From CAIQJJ01 sp964606085 (GTDB lineage: Bacteria; Chloroflexota; Anaerolineae; Anaerolineales; UBA4823), in contig CAZSFD010000022.1 in the NCBI GenBank assembly GCA_964606085.1, positions 1-59,713 on the forward strand: DNA of 59,713 nt, given 5' to 3'. Positions 42,156 to 50,552 of the stretch are shown in pieces. The first letter of the stretch is position 1; each line of letters begins with the position of its first letter. The position numbers were made by a program, and so were the translations under genes. The notes under the pieces were generated by a model. It had not been told where the DNA came from and did not search any database. It saw only the letters and a program-made list of their open reading frames with translations.

Positions 42156-44000
42156 AACATTTTTCGGCGAGACCTGCAAGGCGAAGGCCGATGCCCCTGC
42201 GGGAAGCGCCACCGACAGCCGCGTTAGCACACCGGGACGATGATTGCGCTGGCACTCCTCGGCCAGGGAGATTGCTGTAAACGCCGCGCCCGCCGGTTCG
42301 AGGATGGTCAGCATCAGGCTGGCGGCCTCGCCGCGGATGGTGGCGGTGCTGCCGCTGGTTTCCACGGTATTCCAGGTGACGAAGGCTTCTTCGATCTCCA
42401 GCGGCGCGCCCGCAAACTCGAAGCGATCTTCCAGGCGGATGCTGCCATTTTCGGCGTTCAGCGTCAACACCCGGCGGGCCAATGTGAGCGTGGGCAAATC
42501 GTAGGCGGCCTGAAATTCGATGACCACCCGTTTTACGTTTTTCGCGACTTCCTTCTCCACCACCTTCCCATGAAACTGCCCCTTGCCGCCAAATTCTGGC
42601 CCCGGCGCTTGCAACTGCCCGCCGATGCGCGGCACGCTGTGGCCGAATGAGTTGTTGAAGATGTTTTCGTAGCGCTGGTGACGGAAGTATTCCCGTGAAT
42701 ACAGGCCGCGCCCGGGGTCGCACAGCAGGCTCTCGCCCGCCACGTTGACGACGAAATGGCCGATGTCACAATGGCTGTGGTGGCCGTCATTGTGGCCGGC
42801 CTTGGCAATCAGCAGCAGGCGTTGGTCTGCCGCGGTGTGGCCGTTGAACTTGACGATGGCGCATTCGGGCAGGTACGCGTCATCATAAGCACTGGCGGGG
42901 AAGGGACGGAGGTCGCCATCCCACCAGGCGAAGTCGCGCAGGGTGATGGCCAGTTTGGCCGCGGATGCGCCGCGCCCTTCCAGCGCGGCAGGCGAGATCA
43001 GCAGAGCGCGCAGATCCTCCACGCCGGTGCGCTCGGAGAGTTTCTGCACAATCCCCGGTTGCAGGGCGTTTTGCTCGGTGGCGTCGCCGAAGTTGTTGTA
43101 GATGCCGGGGGACAGGGCCATCGCCAGCGGGTAGCGGGCAATATCTTGCAGGTGCGGGGCGGAAAGCAAGTCGAGTTGGCCGCCGGTGCGCTCGCGCAGC
43201 ATTTCGGCCACGGTAACGTAGTACATCAGGCCATAATTCCAGTAGGATGGGCCTTCGATGGAGCCGCCGTCGGGTTCAAAGCCGGTGGCGATGTAGGCCT
43301 CGAAGCCTTCGAGTACCATTTCGATGGCTTCGGCCAGGCGTTGCGGGTCGCGTTCCAGGCGCAGGAAGGCCAGCCCCACCGAGCCGTTGCAGACACCGTT
43401 CCAGTTGAGCGGCCCCTTGTACCACCAGTGTTTGCGCCCATAAGCCAGGTAGGGCTTGAAGATGTGGCGTTCCACTTCCTGGCGTACACGCTGCACCACT
43501 TCGGGGGCCAGGCGGTCGCCGATCAAGTGGATGGTCTCGGCCAGGCTGGCCCCGGTTTCGGCGGCGAACAGATCAATCGAATCGGGTTCGCGGGTGAGCA
43601 TGGTGTTGCTGCCCCACGGCCACGTGCGCGGCGAGGGATGCAGTTCCCAAAATTCGGGGCCTTGCTCTTCGTGGGCGGGCAGCAGCCAGGTGGTCTCCTC
43701 GCAGATGCTCCACAGCAGATCGTGGATCGTATCGCGTAAACTTTCGTCGCCGAAGATGAACTCGACGACGGCGCGTGTGAGCATGGCGCGCTTGGCGTAA
43801 TACGGAGACTGATAGCCGTCGCGCTGGCCGGTGTGCTCGAACTGGCGGTAGAGGGTGTAGGTGGTTTGCGGGATTGGGGAGAGCGCCGGGACCGCAGCGC
43901 GCAAGGCTTCGCGCAGAATGCCCGCCGCCGGGGATTGGCGGATTTGATCGAGCAGGGGGTCGGGTTGGGGAGGGGGGAAGAGCAGGGTTTTCAGGTTCAT
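42153..44000 (-). CDS. heparinase II/III family polysaccharide lyase-like protein
   Basis: 615 residues, no signal peptide. An N-terminal alpha/alpha toroid (about 60-380) is followed by the heparinase II/III beta-sandwich with AKAGHNDGHHSHCDIGHFVVNVAGESLLCDPG cut into AGHNDGHHSHCDIGH and the Tyr-rich YSREYFRHQRYENI. These carry the candidate catalytic His and Tyr. Family members eliminate uronates from polysaccharides or oligosaccharides. A cytoplasmic oligouronide lyase acting next to GH88 is inferred; the exact linkage is unknown. It is downstream of oppF across a family D hairpin. Confidence 0.78.
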   Translation of the reverse strand: MNLKTLLFPPPQPDPLLDQIRQSPAAGILREALRAAVPALSPIPQTTYTLYRQFEHTGQRDGYQSPYYAKRAMLTRAVVEFIFGDESLRDTIHDLLWSICEETTWLLPAHEEQGPEFWELHPSPRTWPWGSNTMLTREPDSIDLFAAETGASLAETIHLIGDRLAPEVVQRVRQEVERHIFKPYLAYGRKHWWYKGPLNWNGVCNGSVGLAFLRLERDPQRLAEAIEMVLEGFEAYIATGFEPDGGSIEGPSYWNYGLMYYVTVAEMLRERTGGQLDLLSAPHLQDIARYPLAMALSPGIYNNFGDATEQNALQPGIVQKLSERTGVEDLRALLISPAALEGRGASAAKLAITLRDFAWWDGDLRPFPASAYDDAYLPECAIVKFNGHTAADQRLLLIAKAGHNDGHHSHCDIGHFVVNVAGESLLCDPGRGLYSREYFRHQRYENIFNNSFGHSVPRIGGQLQAPGPEFGGKGQFHGKVVEKEVAKNVKRVVIEFQAAYDLPTLTLARRVLTLNAENGSIRLEDRFEFAGAPLEIEEAFVTWNTVETSGSTATIRGEAASLMLTILEPAGAAFTAISLAEECQRNHRPGVLTRLSVALPAGASAFALQVSPKNV

Positions 44001-44011
44001 AGGTGTCTCTA

Positions 44012-44044
44012 AAACTTCCGAAGTCTCAAAGACTTCGGAAGTTT
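44012..44044. repeat. family D hairpin
   Basis: Perfect 15-bp stem, AAACTTCCGAAGTCT at 44012-44026 with its complement at 44030-44044, 3-nt loop. It lies between the oppF-type gene stop and the heparinase-like start. The second copy is at 46103-46135. Confidence 0.85.
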
Positions 44045-44048
44045 CGTA

Positions 44049-45074
44049 TCAAGCATTGATCCCCGCCAGCGAGAGCGTTTCAGTGAGATGGCAGGCCACC
44101 CAATGATCGGGCCTGATCTCGCGCCATTCGGGGGCTTCTTGCTTGCAAATCTCCTGGGCAAAGCGGCAGCGTGGATGGAACTTGCAGCCCGAGGGCGGGT
44201 TGGCCGGGCTGGGAACATCGCCTTGCAGCACGATGCGGTTGGTCACCTGGTCGGGGTCGGTGCGGGGGACGGCCGAAAGCAGCGCCTCGCTGTAGGGGTG
44301 CAAGGGGTTGGTATAAAGCTCGCGCGCATCGGCCAGTTCGACCATATTGCCGAGGTACATCACCGCCACCCGGTTGCTGATGTGCTGGACAACCGACAGG
44401 TCGTGGGCAATGAATAGGTAGGTCAGACCAAATTCCTTCTGCAAATCTTCGAGCAAGTTGAGCGTCTGCGCCTGGATCGAGACATCCAGCGCCGAAACCG
44501 GTTCGTCGCAGACGATCAGCTTGGGGCGCAAGGCCAGGGCACGCGCAATGCCAATCCGTTGGCGCTGCCCGCCGCTGAAGGCATACGGATAGCGGTTCAT
44601 GTGTTGGGCGCGCAGTCCCACCGCTTTGAGCAGGTCGGTCACGCGGTCTTTCAGATCGTCGCCTTTGGCGATGCCGTGAATTTGCAAAGGCTCGCTGACG
44701 ATGTCGAAGACGGTCATGCGCGGGTTTAGCGAAGAGAAGGGGTCCTGGAAGATGATCTGCATTTCGCGGCGATAGGGTTTCAATTCACTGCGCGACAGCT
44801 TGATCAAATTGACCGACTGCCCATCTTTGCGGTACATCACCTCGCCCTGGGTGGGTTCCATGGCCCGCAAAATCAGCCGCCCGGTCGTGGTCTTGCCGCA
44901 GCCCGATTCACCCACCAGACCCAGGGTTTCGCCCTCACGGATGAAAAAGTCCACGCCATCTACGGCGCGCACATGCCCAACCACTTTACGAAAGATGCCC
45001 TTCTGAATGGGAAAGTGCTTTTTGAGATTTTTGACTTCCAGTAATACGGGGTTTGTCGAAGGCATGGCATTCAT
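44049..45074 (-). CDS. oligopeptide/oligosaccharide-type ABC transporter ATPase (OppF-like)
   Basis: 341 residues. Walker A GESGCGKTTTGR, signature FSGGQRQRIGIARAL, Walker B LIVCDEPVSALD, and the C-terminal Cys-containing oligopeptide_HPY region (GCKFHPRCRFAQEIC). It is one half of the ATPase pair energising import. The start ATG overlaps the OppD-like stop by one base (TGATG). Substrate is inferred from the pectin context to be oligogalacturonides; peptide transport cannot be excluded by sequence. Confidence 0.92.
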   Translation of the reverse strand: MNAMPSTNPVLLEVKNLKKHFPIQKGIFRKVVGHVRAVDGVDFFIREGETLGLVGESGCGKTTTGRLILRAMEPTQGEVMYRKDGQSVNLIKLSRSELKPYRREMQIIFQDPFSSLNPRMTVFDIVSEPLQIHGIAKGDDLKDRVTDLLKAVGLRAQHMNRYPYAFSGGQRQRIGIARALALRPKLIVCDEPVSALDVSIQAQTLNLLEDLQKEFGLTYLFIAHDLSVVQHISNRVAVMYLGNMVELADARELYTNPLHPYSEALLSAVPRTDPDQVTNRIVLQGDVPSPANPPSGCKFHPRCRFAQEICKQEAPEWREIRPDHWVACHLTETLSLAGINA

Positions 45075-46087
45075 CAGGCTACCTCATCTCGCATGTACAG
45101 GGTGCAGCGCACAAAATGGCCTGGCTCCACCTCCACCAGCGGCACTTCCCGGCTGCAAATCTCACCTTTGACCGCCGGGCAGCGTGGGGCAAAAGCACAG
45201 CCTTTGGGAATGGAATAGGGGTCTGGCACGGTGCCAGGGATGGGCGTCAGGCGGTCTTTGACGCGTGCGCCCATGTGCGGGATCGAGCGCATCAGCCCGA
45301 CCGTGTAAGGGTGCAGCGGCTGGCGGAAGATAGTGCGCACATCGCCATCTTCCACGATCTTGCCCATGTACATCACCGCCACGCGGTCGCTCATCTCGGC
45401 CACCACACCCAGGTTGTGGGTGATGATCATGATGGCGGTGTTGTAGCTCTCGCGCAGCTTGTTCATCAAGTCCAAAATTTGGGCCTGGATGGTCACATCG
45501 AGGGCGGTGGTGGGTTCGTCGGCGATCAGCAGCGATGGATTGCACGAGAGGGCCATGGCGATCATCGCCCGTTGGCGCATGCCGCCTGAAAACTGGTGCG
45601 GATACTCCCCGGCGCGTTGGCGTGGCGAGGCGATGCCCACCGCCTCCAGCATCTCCACGGCGCGCTCGGCAGAGGCCTTTTTATCCAGACTTTGGTGTAG
45701 TTCCACTGCCTCGGCAATCTGGTGGCCCACGGTGTGAACGGGTGAGAGCGAGGTCAGCGGCTCCTGGAAGATCATGGCGATTTCGTTGCCGCGAATGCTG
45801 CGAATGACCTCGCCGTTGGGGTCAACCGTGGTCAGGTCAAGCGGTTCCTGGCGGCCAATGCCCCAGAAGTTGATCTTGCCATCGGCGATGCGGGCGGTTT
45901 TCGGGAGCAGGCGTAACACGGAGTGAGCGGTAACGCTCTTGCCGCAGCCCGATTCGCCCACCACGCCGAGGGTTTCGCCGGGTTTGATCTTCATCGTCAC
46001 CCCGTCTACGGCGCGCACGGTGCCATCCAGGGTGCGGAAGTAGGTTTTCAGGTTCTCGATGCTGAGAAGGTAGTTGTCGTTTTGCAT
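45074..46087 (-). CDS. oligopeptide/oligosaccharide-type ABC transporter ATPase (OppD-like)
   Basis: 337 residues from ATG 46087. Walker A GESGCGKSVTAH, signature FSGGMRQRAMIAMAL, Walker B LLIADEPTTALD, and the C-terminal HPY region with GCAFAPRCP. A much longer frame exists upstream (to 46618), but it overlaps the permease gene and the family D hairpin and is not protein-like before the MQNDNYLLSIENLKTYF start. GGAA lies about six bases upstream of the ATG. Confidence 0.92.
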   Translation of the reverse strand: MQNDNYLLSIENLKTYFRTLDGTVRAVDGVTMKIKPGETLGVVGESGCGKSVTAHSVLRLLPKTARIADGKINFWGIGRQEPLDLTTVDPNGEVIRSIRGNEIAMIFQEPLTSLSPVHTVGHQIAEAVELHQSLDKKASAERAVEMLEAVGIASPRQRAGEYPHQFSGGMRQRAMIAMALSCNPSLLIADEPTTALDVTIQAQILDLMNKLRESYNTAIMIITHNLGVVAEMSDRVAVMYMGKIVEDGDVRTIFRQPLHPYTVGLMRSIPHMGARVKDRLTPIPGTVPDPYSIPKGCAFAPRCPAVKGEICSREVPLVEVEPGHFVRCTLYMRDEVA

Positions 46088-46102
46088 AGTGGTTCCAATT
46101 TC

Positions 46103-46135
46103 AGACTTCCGAAGTTTTAAAAACTTCGGAAGTCT
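46103..46135. repeat. family D hairpin
   Basis: AGACTTCCGAAGTTT at 46103-46117 with its complement at 46121-46135. It lies between the OppC-like stop (46144) and the OppD-like start (46087). Confidence 0.85.
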
Positions 46136-46143
46136 CTGCTCTG

Positions 46144-47337
46144 CTACACCGTATACGGGTCCACCGAATCGCGCATCCCATCGCCCAGGTAGCTGAAGGC
46201 CAGGATGCACACCGCCAGCACCACCGCCGGGATAAATTGCCACGGGTAAAGGGCGATTGCCGAAAGGTTTTGCGATTCTTGCAGCAGCACGCCCCAGCTG
46301 GTGATCGGCGGGCGCAGCCCCAGGCCGAGGTAACTCAGCGACGTTTCCGAAAGGATCATGGTGGGCATGGCGAGCGTGGAGACGACGATGATATGGCCGA
46401 TGGTGGCCGGCAGCAGGTGACGGAAGATAATCCAGCGGTCTTCGGCGCCGGCCAGTTTGGAGGCCAGCACGAAATCCTCGTTGCGCAGCGAAAGCACCGT
46501 GCCGCGCAGTTGGCGCGCCAACCACGTCCAGCCGATCAGCGAGAGGATCAGTGTGATGGCGAAGTAACGCTGCAACTCGCTCCACTCGGCAGGGATCACC
46601 GCCGACATCGCCATCCACAAGGGGATGGAGGGGATGGAGCGCACCAATTCGATCACGCGTTGGATAATCTCATCTACCCAGCCGCCGAAATAGCCCGAAA
46701 CCAGCCCCAGCACCGCCCCAAATACCAGGCTCATTAACACGCCCAGCAGGCCAATCGTCAGCGAAATCTGGCTGCCGAGGATAATGCGGGTGAACAGGTC
46801 GCGCCCCTGGCGGTCGGTGCCGAGCAGGGCAATCGGCCCATCGCCTTCCACCAGGAACAGGTGACGGTCGGCGGGAATGAAGCCGAATAATTTGTAAGGT
46901 TCGCCTTTGGCAAAGAATTGGAGGTAGAGCTTGTCTTCGGGGTCGGGGGTGTAGTTTTTGCGCAGGTTTTCATCTATTTCGAGCTGCATATTCAACACAT
47001 GCGGACGAAAAGCGACCCCATCGAAGAAATATAAACGCTGCGGCGGCATGAGGATGTGCAGGCGAAAACGCGTCGTCAGTGTGTACGGAACGAGAAAATC
47101 GCCAAACAATGCTACCAGGTAAAAAAGTAGGATGGCGGCGCCGCCGATCAGGGCCGCTTTGTTGCGTTTGAACTTGCGCCACATCAACTGCCACTGCGAG
47201 GCGGCATAGACCTTATCAGATTTTTCACCGCGCGATGTGGCTTCCTCGGCTTCGCCCAATGCGGCGCGGTCAAGCCCCTGGTAGAGGCGGTAGATTTCAT
47301 CGGAGGAAGGGGAGTTTTTGGGGTTATTTTGTGACAT
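46144..47337 (-). CDS. ABC transporter permease (OppC-like)
   Basis: 397 residues. A long N-terminal cytoplasmic segment (about 60 residues) precedes the first helix. A large periplasmic insertion follows (about 90-165, with GTDRQGRDLFTRIILG at its end). The binding-protein-dependent permease domain has the EAA-like loop ASKLAGAEDRWIIFRHLLP contacting the ATPase. ATG 47337 has CGGAG six bases upstream. It starts 13 nt after the OppB-like stop. Confidence 0.92.
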   Translation of the reverse strand: MSQNNPKNSPSSDEIYRLYQGLDRAALGEAEEATSRGEKSDKVYAASQWQLMWRKFKRNKAALIGGAAILLFYLVALFGDFLVPYTLTTRFRLHILMPPQRLYFFDGVAFRPHVLNMQLEIDENLRKNYTPDPEDKLYLQFFAKGEPYKLFGFIPADRHLFLVEGDGPIALLGTDRQGRDLFTRIILGSQISLTIGLLGVLMSLVFGAVLGLVSGYFGGWVDEIIQRVIELVRSIPSIPLWMAMSAVIPAEWSELQRYFAITLILSLIGWTWLARQLRGTVLSLRNEDFVLASKLAGAEDRWIIFRHLLPATIGHIIVVSTLAMPTMILSETSLSYLGLGLRPPITSWGVLLQESQNLSAIALYPWQFIPAVVLAVCILAFSYLGDGMRDSVDPYTV

Positions 47338-47350
47338 CGGCAACTCCGGT

Positions 47351-48334
47351 TTAGTTATAGCTAATCCGCGGGTCTACATACGCCAGCACAATATCGGCGA
47401 TCAGGTTCGAGACCATCAGCAGCACGGTGGAAAAGAGCAGGATTGTCCCGGCCAGGTACATATCCTGGCTTTGCAGGGCGCGCAAAAAGATCGGGCCGAG
47501 GGTGGGCAGCATCATCACGATGCCCACCAGCACCGAGGTATTGATGATCTTCGACATTTCGAGCGCCAGCACAGTGATGACCGGGTTGATCGCCACTCGC
47601 ACGGCATACTTATCAATCACTTTTTGCTCTTTCAAGCCTTTGGCGCGTGCAGTGGTGATATGCTGTTGGCCCAACACGTCAAGCAGGCTGCTGCGCATGA
47701 TGCGCTGGATTTGCGCCGTGCTGGAAAGACCGAGGATGATCACTGCCGGGAGCAGGTGGACGATGTAGTCCCAAATTTTCGCCAGGTTCCAGGGGGCATC
47801 CACCAATTCTTCCGAAAGCGTACCGCCCACGGGGATGCGTAAAACGGTAATGCCGACAAACATCCACACCAGGGCCAACAAAAAGCCGGGGATGCTAAGG
47901 CCAATGAAGCCGATAGCCGAAAGGGCATTATCGCCAAAGGAATATTGGTGCGTGGCGGAATAGACGCCGATTGGAATGGCAACCACCGCCATGAAAAGTA
48001 CCGATAAAATCCCCAAAAAGACCGTGTACCACAGCTTGCTGGCGATCACGCTCCACACCGGGGCGCTCCATTCCAGCGAGTAACCGAAATCGAGCCGGAT
48101 AAACCCGGAAACCCACTTGAAGTATTGGATGATGGGGGGTTGATCCAGCCCGTAGATTTCTTGCAGTTTCTTGATCGTGTCTTTATCTTGCCCGCCGCCG
48201 GTGGCAGCCATTTCGGCCTGCAGGGTGGTGAAAAAATCACCCGGGGGAAGCTGGATGATGATAAAGGTGACAATGGAGATAATGACTAACGTGGGGATCA
48301 TGCCCAACACGCGGCGGAGGATGTAATTGGCCAT
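47351..48334 (-). CDS. ABC transporter permease (OppB-like)
   Basis: 327 residues and six helices. The N-terminal MANYILRRVLGMIPTLVIIS and the EAA-like loop TARAKGLKEQKVIDKYAVR are typical of OppB/DppB. It forms the channel with the OppC-like subunit. AGGAG six bases before ATG. The gap to the upstream binding-protein gene is filled by two palindromes, which may lower expression of the permeases relative to the binding protein. Confidence 0.92.
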   Translation of the reverse strand: MANYILRRVLGMIPTLVIISIVTFIIIQLPPGDFFTTLQAEMAATGGGQDKDTIKKLQEIYGLDQPPIIQYFKWVSGFIRLDFGYSLEWSAPVWSVIASKLWYTVFLGILSVLFMAVVAIPIGVYSATHQYSFGDNALSAIGFIGLSIPGFLLALVWMFVGITVLRIPVGGTLSEELVDAPWNLAKIWDYIVHLLPAVIILGLSSTAQIQRIMRSSLLDVLGQQHITTARAKGLKEQKVIDKYAVRVAINPVITVLALEMSKIINTSVLVGIVMMLPTLGPIFLRALQSQDMYLAGTILLFSTVLLMVSNLIADIVLAYVDPRISYN

Positions 48335-48352
48335 GCAGCGCTCCTAAAAGCG

Positions 48353-48406
48353 GTACGGCAAAATTCATTTTGCCGTTCATACAGGGCGAAATGAATTTCG
48401 CCGTAC
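48353..48406. repeat. family E compound palindrome
   Basis: GTACGGCAAAATTCATTTTG at 48353 and on faces an inverted copy at 48385-48406 ending ATTTCGCCGTAC. Each arm is itself palindromic. Confidence 0.8.
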
Positions 48407-48415
48407 AAGCGATTC

Positions 48416-48443
48416 GTAGGGGCGGGATTAATCCCGCCCCTAC
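48416..48443. repeat. 28-bp perfect palindrome
   Basis: GTAGGGGCGGGATT followed directly by its complement. It begins 14 nt after the stop of the solute-binding protein gene. It resembles family E in architecture (GTAGGG edges, central AATT-type dyad) but has a different core. Confidence 0.85.
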
Positions 48444-48457
48444 ATGCGTGAAAACAA

Positions 48458-50476
48458 TTACGGCTGTTCGATCCAGAAGTGGCTCGGATCCATCGTGCCG
48501 GGGGTCATGATCAACCAGTCGGAGGTGTGATTCTTCTGAACATTATGGAAGTTGTTCTTCACAATGGTCGGCGAGGGGCTCATACCTACCGTCTGCAACA
48601 CATTGATGCCGAGGGTGGTCTGGCGGACGATTTCCTTGGCGAGCTTGAGCTGCTCGACGGGGTCAACCGTGCCGCGATATTGATCGTACAGGTCCATCAG
48701 GGCCTTCAGTTCGGCATTGGGTTCTTCGCCATCTTTGCCGCCCGATTTGTACCAGATGCCAAAGGCGGGGGCCATCCACGAGCGTTCGTCGAAGGGGAAC
48801 TGGTAGATCGGGTCAATCATCGGCACCAGGCCGCGGTCAGTCGTCCAGACGGAGATCATCACTTCGTTGGCGCCGGCTTTGGGCCAGAAGACTTCGCGCG
48901 ACATGGTCTCGAGGCGGGTCTTAAGGCCGATTTCGTTCCAACCTTCGACGATCAGGGTCAGGCCATCGAGCAGGGAGCCGGACGTGTAACTGGTTTCGAT
49001 GACCAGCTCGAGCGGGCTGCCATCGGCGAATGTGTAGAAACCATCGCCGCCCATCTTGAGGCCCACTTCTTCGATCAGGGCTTTCGCCAGGTCAGGGTCA
49101 TATTGGGCAAAGCCATCGGCAATATCGGGCTGGTAGAGGGCCGAATCCTTCACGACGCTGATGGTCTGGGGCGTACCCTGGTTGAGGAAGACCACCTGGT
49201 TGATCAGGTCGCGGTCCATCGAAACGGAGAGCGCCTGGCGGAACTTGAGGTTCTGCAGCAGTTCGCGGTAGGCGGGGTCGTTGTAGCTCTGGTTGGGGAA
49301 GAGCGTCAGGCCAGAGGCCTGGGCCACATCCCACAGGTAAACCCGGTAATCACCGGCTTCAGCGTTTTCGACGAAGACAGTGTAATCGGCCAGGGCCAGG
49401 CCGCGGTGCTGCATTTCGAGCTTGCCTTGCAGGGCCAGGGTGGTGATGGCGGCGTTGTCGGCCACGAGGTAGAAGTATACTTCGTCAATGTAGGGCAGTT
49501 GGTTGCCTTCGACATCCACTTTCCAGTAGTACGGATTGCGGGTGGCGGTCATGTGGTCGGCGCCTTCGGCCCAGTCGGTGATCACCCAGGGGGTCATGGC
49601 GGGGCGTTCGGGGTTGTATTCCGAAGCCATCTTCTCGAAGGTTTCGTAGGTGGCGTCTTTGTTGAAGGCGGGGTGATATTGTTCGAGATAGTGCCTGGGG
49701 GCGAAGAAGCCGAAGCGCTCAAAGCCCAGCGGCCACTGGTTGCCGTGGAACGCCAGGCCGACGGTTTCAGCGAGGCCATTGGGGGCGGCAAAGATCAGCT
49801 TGATGGTGGTGTCATCGAGTTTTTCCAGTTTCATCGGCTCACCTTTGACGACCCATTCGGCATGGACAGATTTGGTGATGTTGGTGTCGTTTTCGATGTT
49901 TTCCCACCAGAAGATCACATCATCTACGGTGAAGGGTTCGCCGTCTGACCATTTCAGGCCCTTGCGGAAGTAGAGCGTCAGCTCTTTGCCGTCAGCGCCC
50001 CATTCCCATTTTTCGGCCAGGCCAGGCTGAATATCATCCGATGGGTCGCGCGGCCAGCGCAGCACCGTTTCGTAGACGATACGGCCAAAGCAGTGGAAAT
50101 CGTTGACGCCGCGCCAGCCGCGGTGCCACACGCCGCCATATTCGCCGACCGATTCCACCGGCAGTACCACCAGCGGGTTTTCGGGCAGACGGTCATCTAC
50201 CGGGGGCAATGTGCCAGCGGCTACCTGCTCAGCCAGTTGCGGGGCTTCGCTATATTTGGCAATGGGGGTGGCTGTGATCTCGACGATTTTCTCGACTTCG
50301 ACTACTTCGGTCTCTTTGACCACTTTCTCAACTTCGACTTCAACAACCTCGGTCTCTTTGACGACCTGGGTTTGAATGACGATTTGTGGAGTGGGGGTTG
50401 CGCATGCGCCGAGGACAAAGGCCAACACAAGCGCCAACGAAAGGACAGTCCAGACAGAATGATTGAAAGTTTTCAT
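48458..50476 (-). CDS. solute-binding lipoprotein of the ABC importer (family 5)
   Basis: 672 residues. A lipoprotein signal ends in VLGAC (Cys25). A stalk of repeated VVKETEVVEVE-type units (about 36-66) follows, probably coiled coil lifting the domain off the membrane. The family 5 binding domain has FGRIVYETVLRWP, WSDGEPFTVDDVIFWWENI and RQALSVSMDRDLINQVVF. Family 5 proteins bind peptides or oligosaccharides. Gene context points to pectin fragments. AAGGAAG five bases before ATG. Confidence 0.9.
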   Translation of the reverse strand: MKTFNHSVWTVLSLALVLAFVLGACATPTPQIVIQTQVVKETEVVEVEVEKVVKETEVVEVEKIVEITATPIAKYSEAPQLAEQVAAGTLPPVDDRLPENPLVVLPVESVGEYGGVWHRGWRGVNDFHCFGRIVYETVLRWPRDPSDDIQPGLAEKWEWGADGKELTLYFRKGLKWSDGEPFTVDDVIFWWENIENDTNITKSVHAEWVVKGEPMKLEKLDDTTIKLIFAAPNGLAETVGLAFHGNQWPLGFERFGFFAPRHYLEQYHPAFNKDATYETFEKMASEYNPERPAMTPWVITDWAEGADHMTATRNPYYWKVDVEGNQLPYIDEVYFYLVADNAAITTLALQGKLEMQHRGLALADYTVFVENAEAGDYRVYLWDVAQASGLTLFPNQSYNDPAYRELLQNLKFRQALSVSMDRDLINQVVFLNQGTPQTISVVKDSALYQPDIADGFAQYDPDLAKALIEEVGLKMGGDGFYTFADGSPLELVIETSYTSGSLLDGLTLIVEGWNEIGLKTRLETMSREVFWPKAGANEVMISVWTTDRGLVPMIDPIYQFPFDERSWMAPAFGIWYKSGGKDGEEPNAELKALMDLYDQYRGTVDPVEQLKLAKEIVRQTTLGINVLQTVGMSPSPTIVKNNFHNVQKNHTSDWLIMTPGTMDPSHFWIEQP

Positions 50477-50552
50477 TTTCTTCCTTCCTTGAACAAATAG
50501 GGTAGAGTCAACAGTGAATTGGGCTGGTTACGAACGTGTTGCATCGAATGGG

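Noticed and set aside
46088..46618. Upstream extension of the OppD-like ATPase frame
   Set aside because: Overlaps the permease gene and a family D hairpin; the residues are Arg/His/Gly-rich shadow sequence. The real start MQNDN at 46087 matches the family.
48479..49948. Long plus-strand open frame (489 codons) opposite the solute-binding protein gene
   Set aside because: It lies wholly antisense to a clear lipoprotein gene, and its composition (His, Gly, Val and Asp-rich mirror of a G+C-rich gene) is typical of shadow frames. No family pattern or ribosome-binding site.
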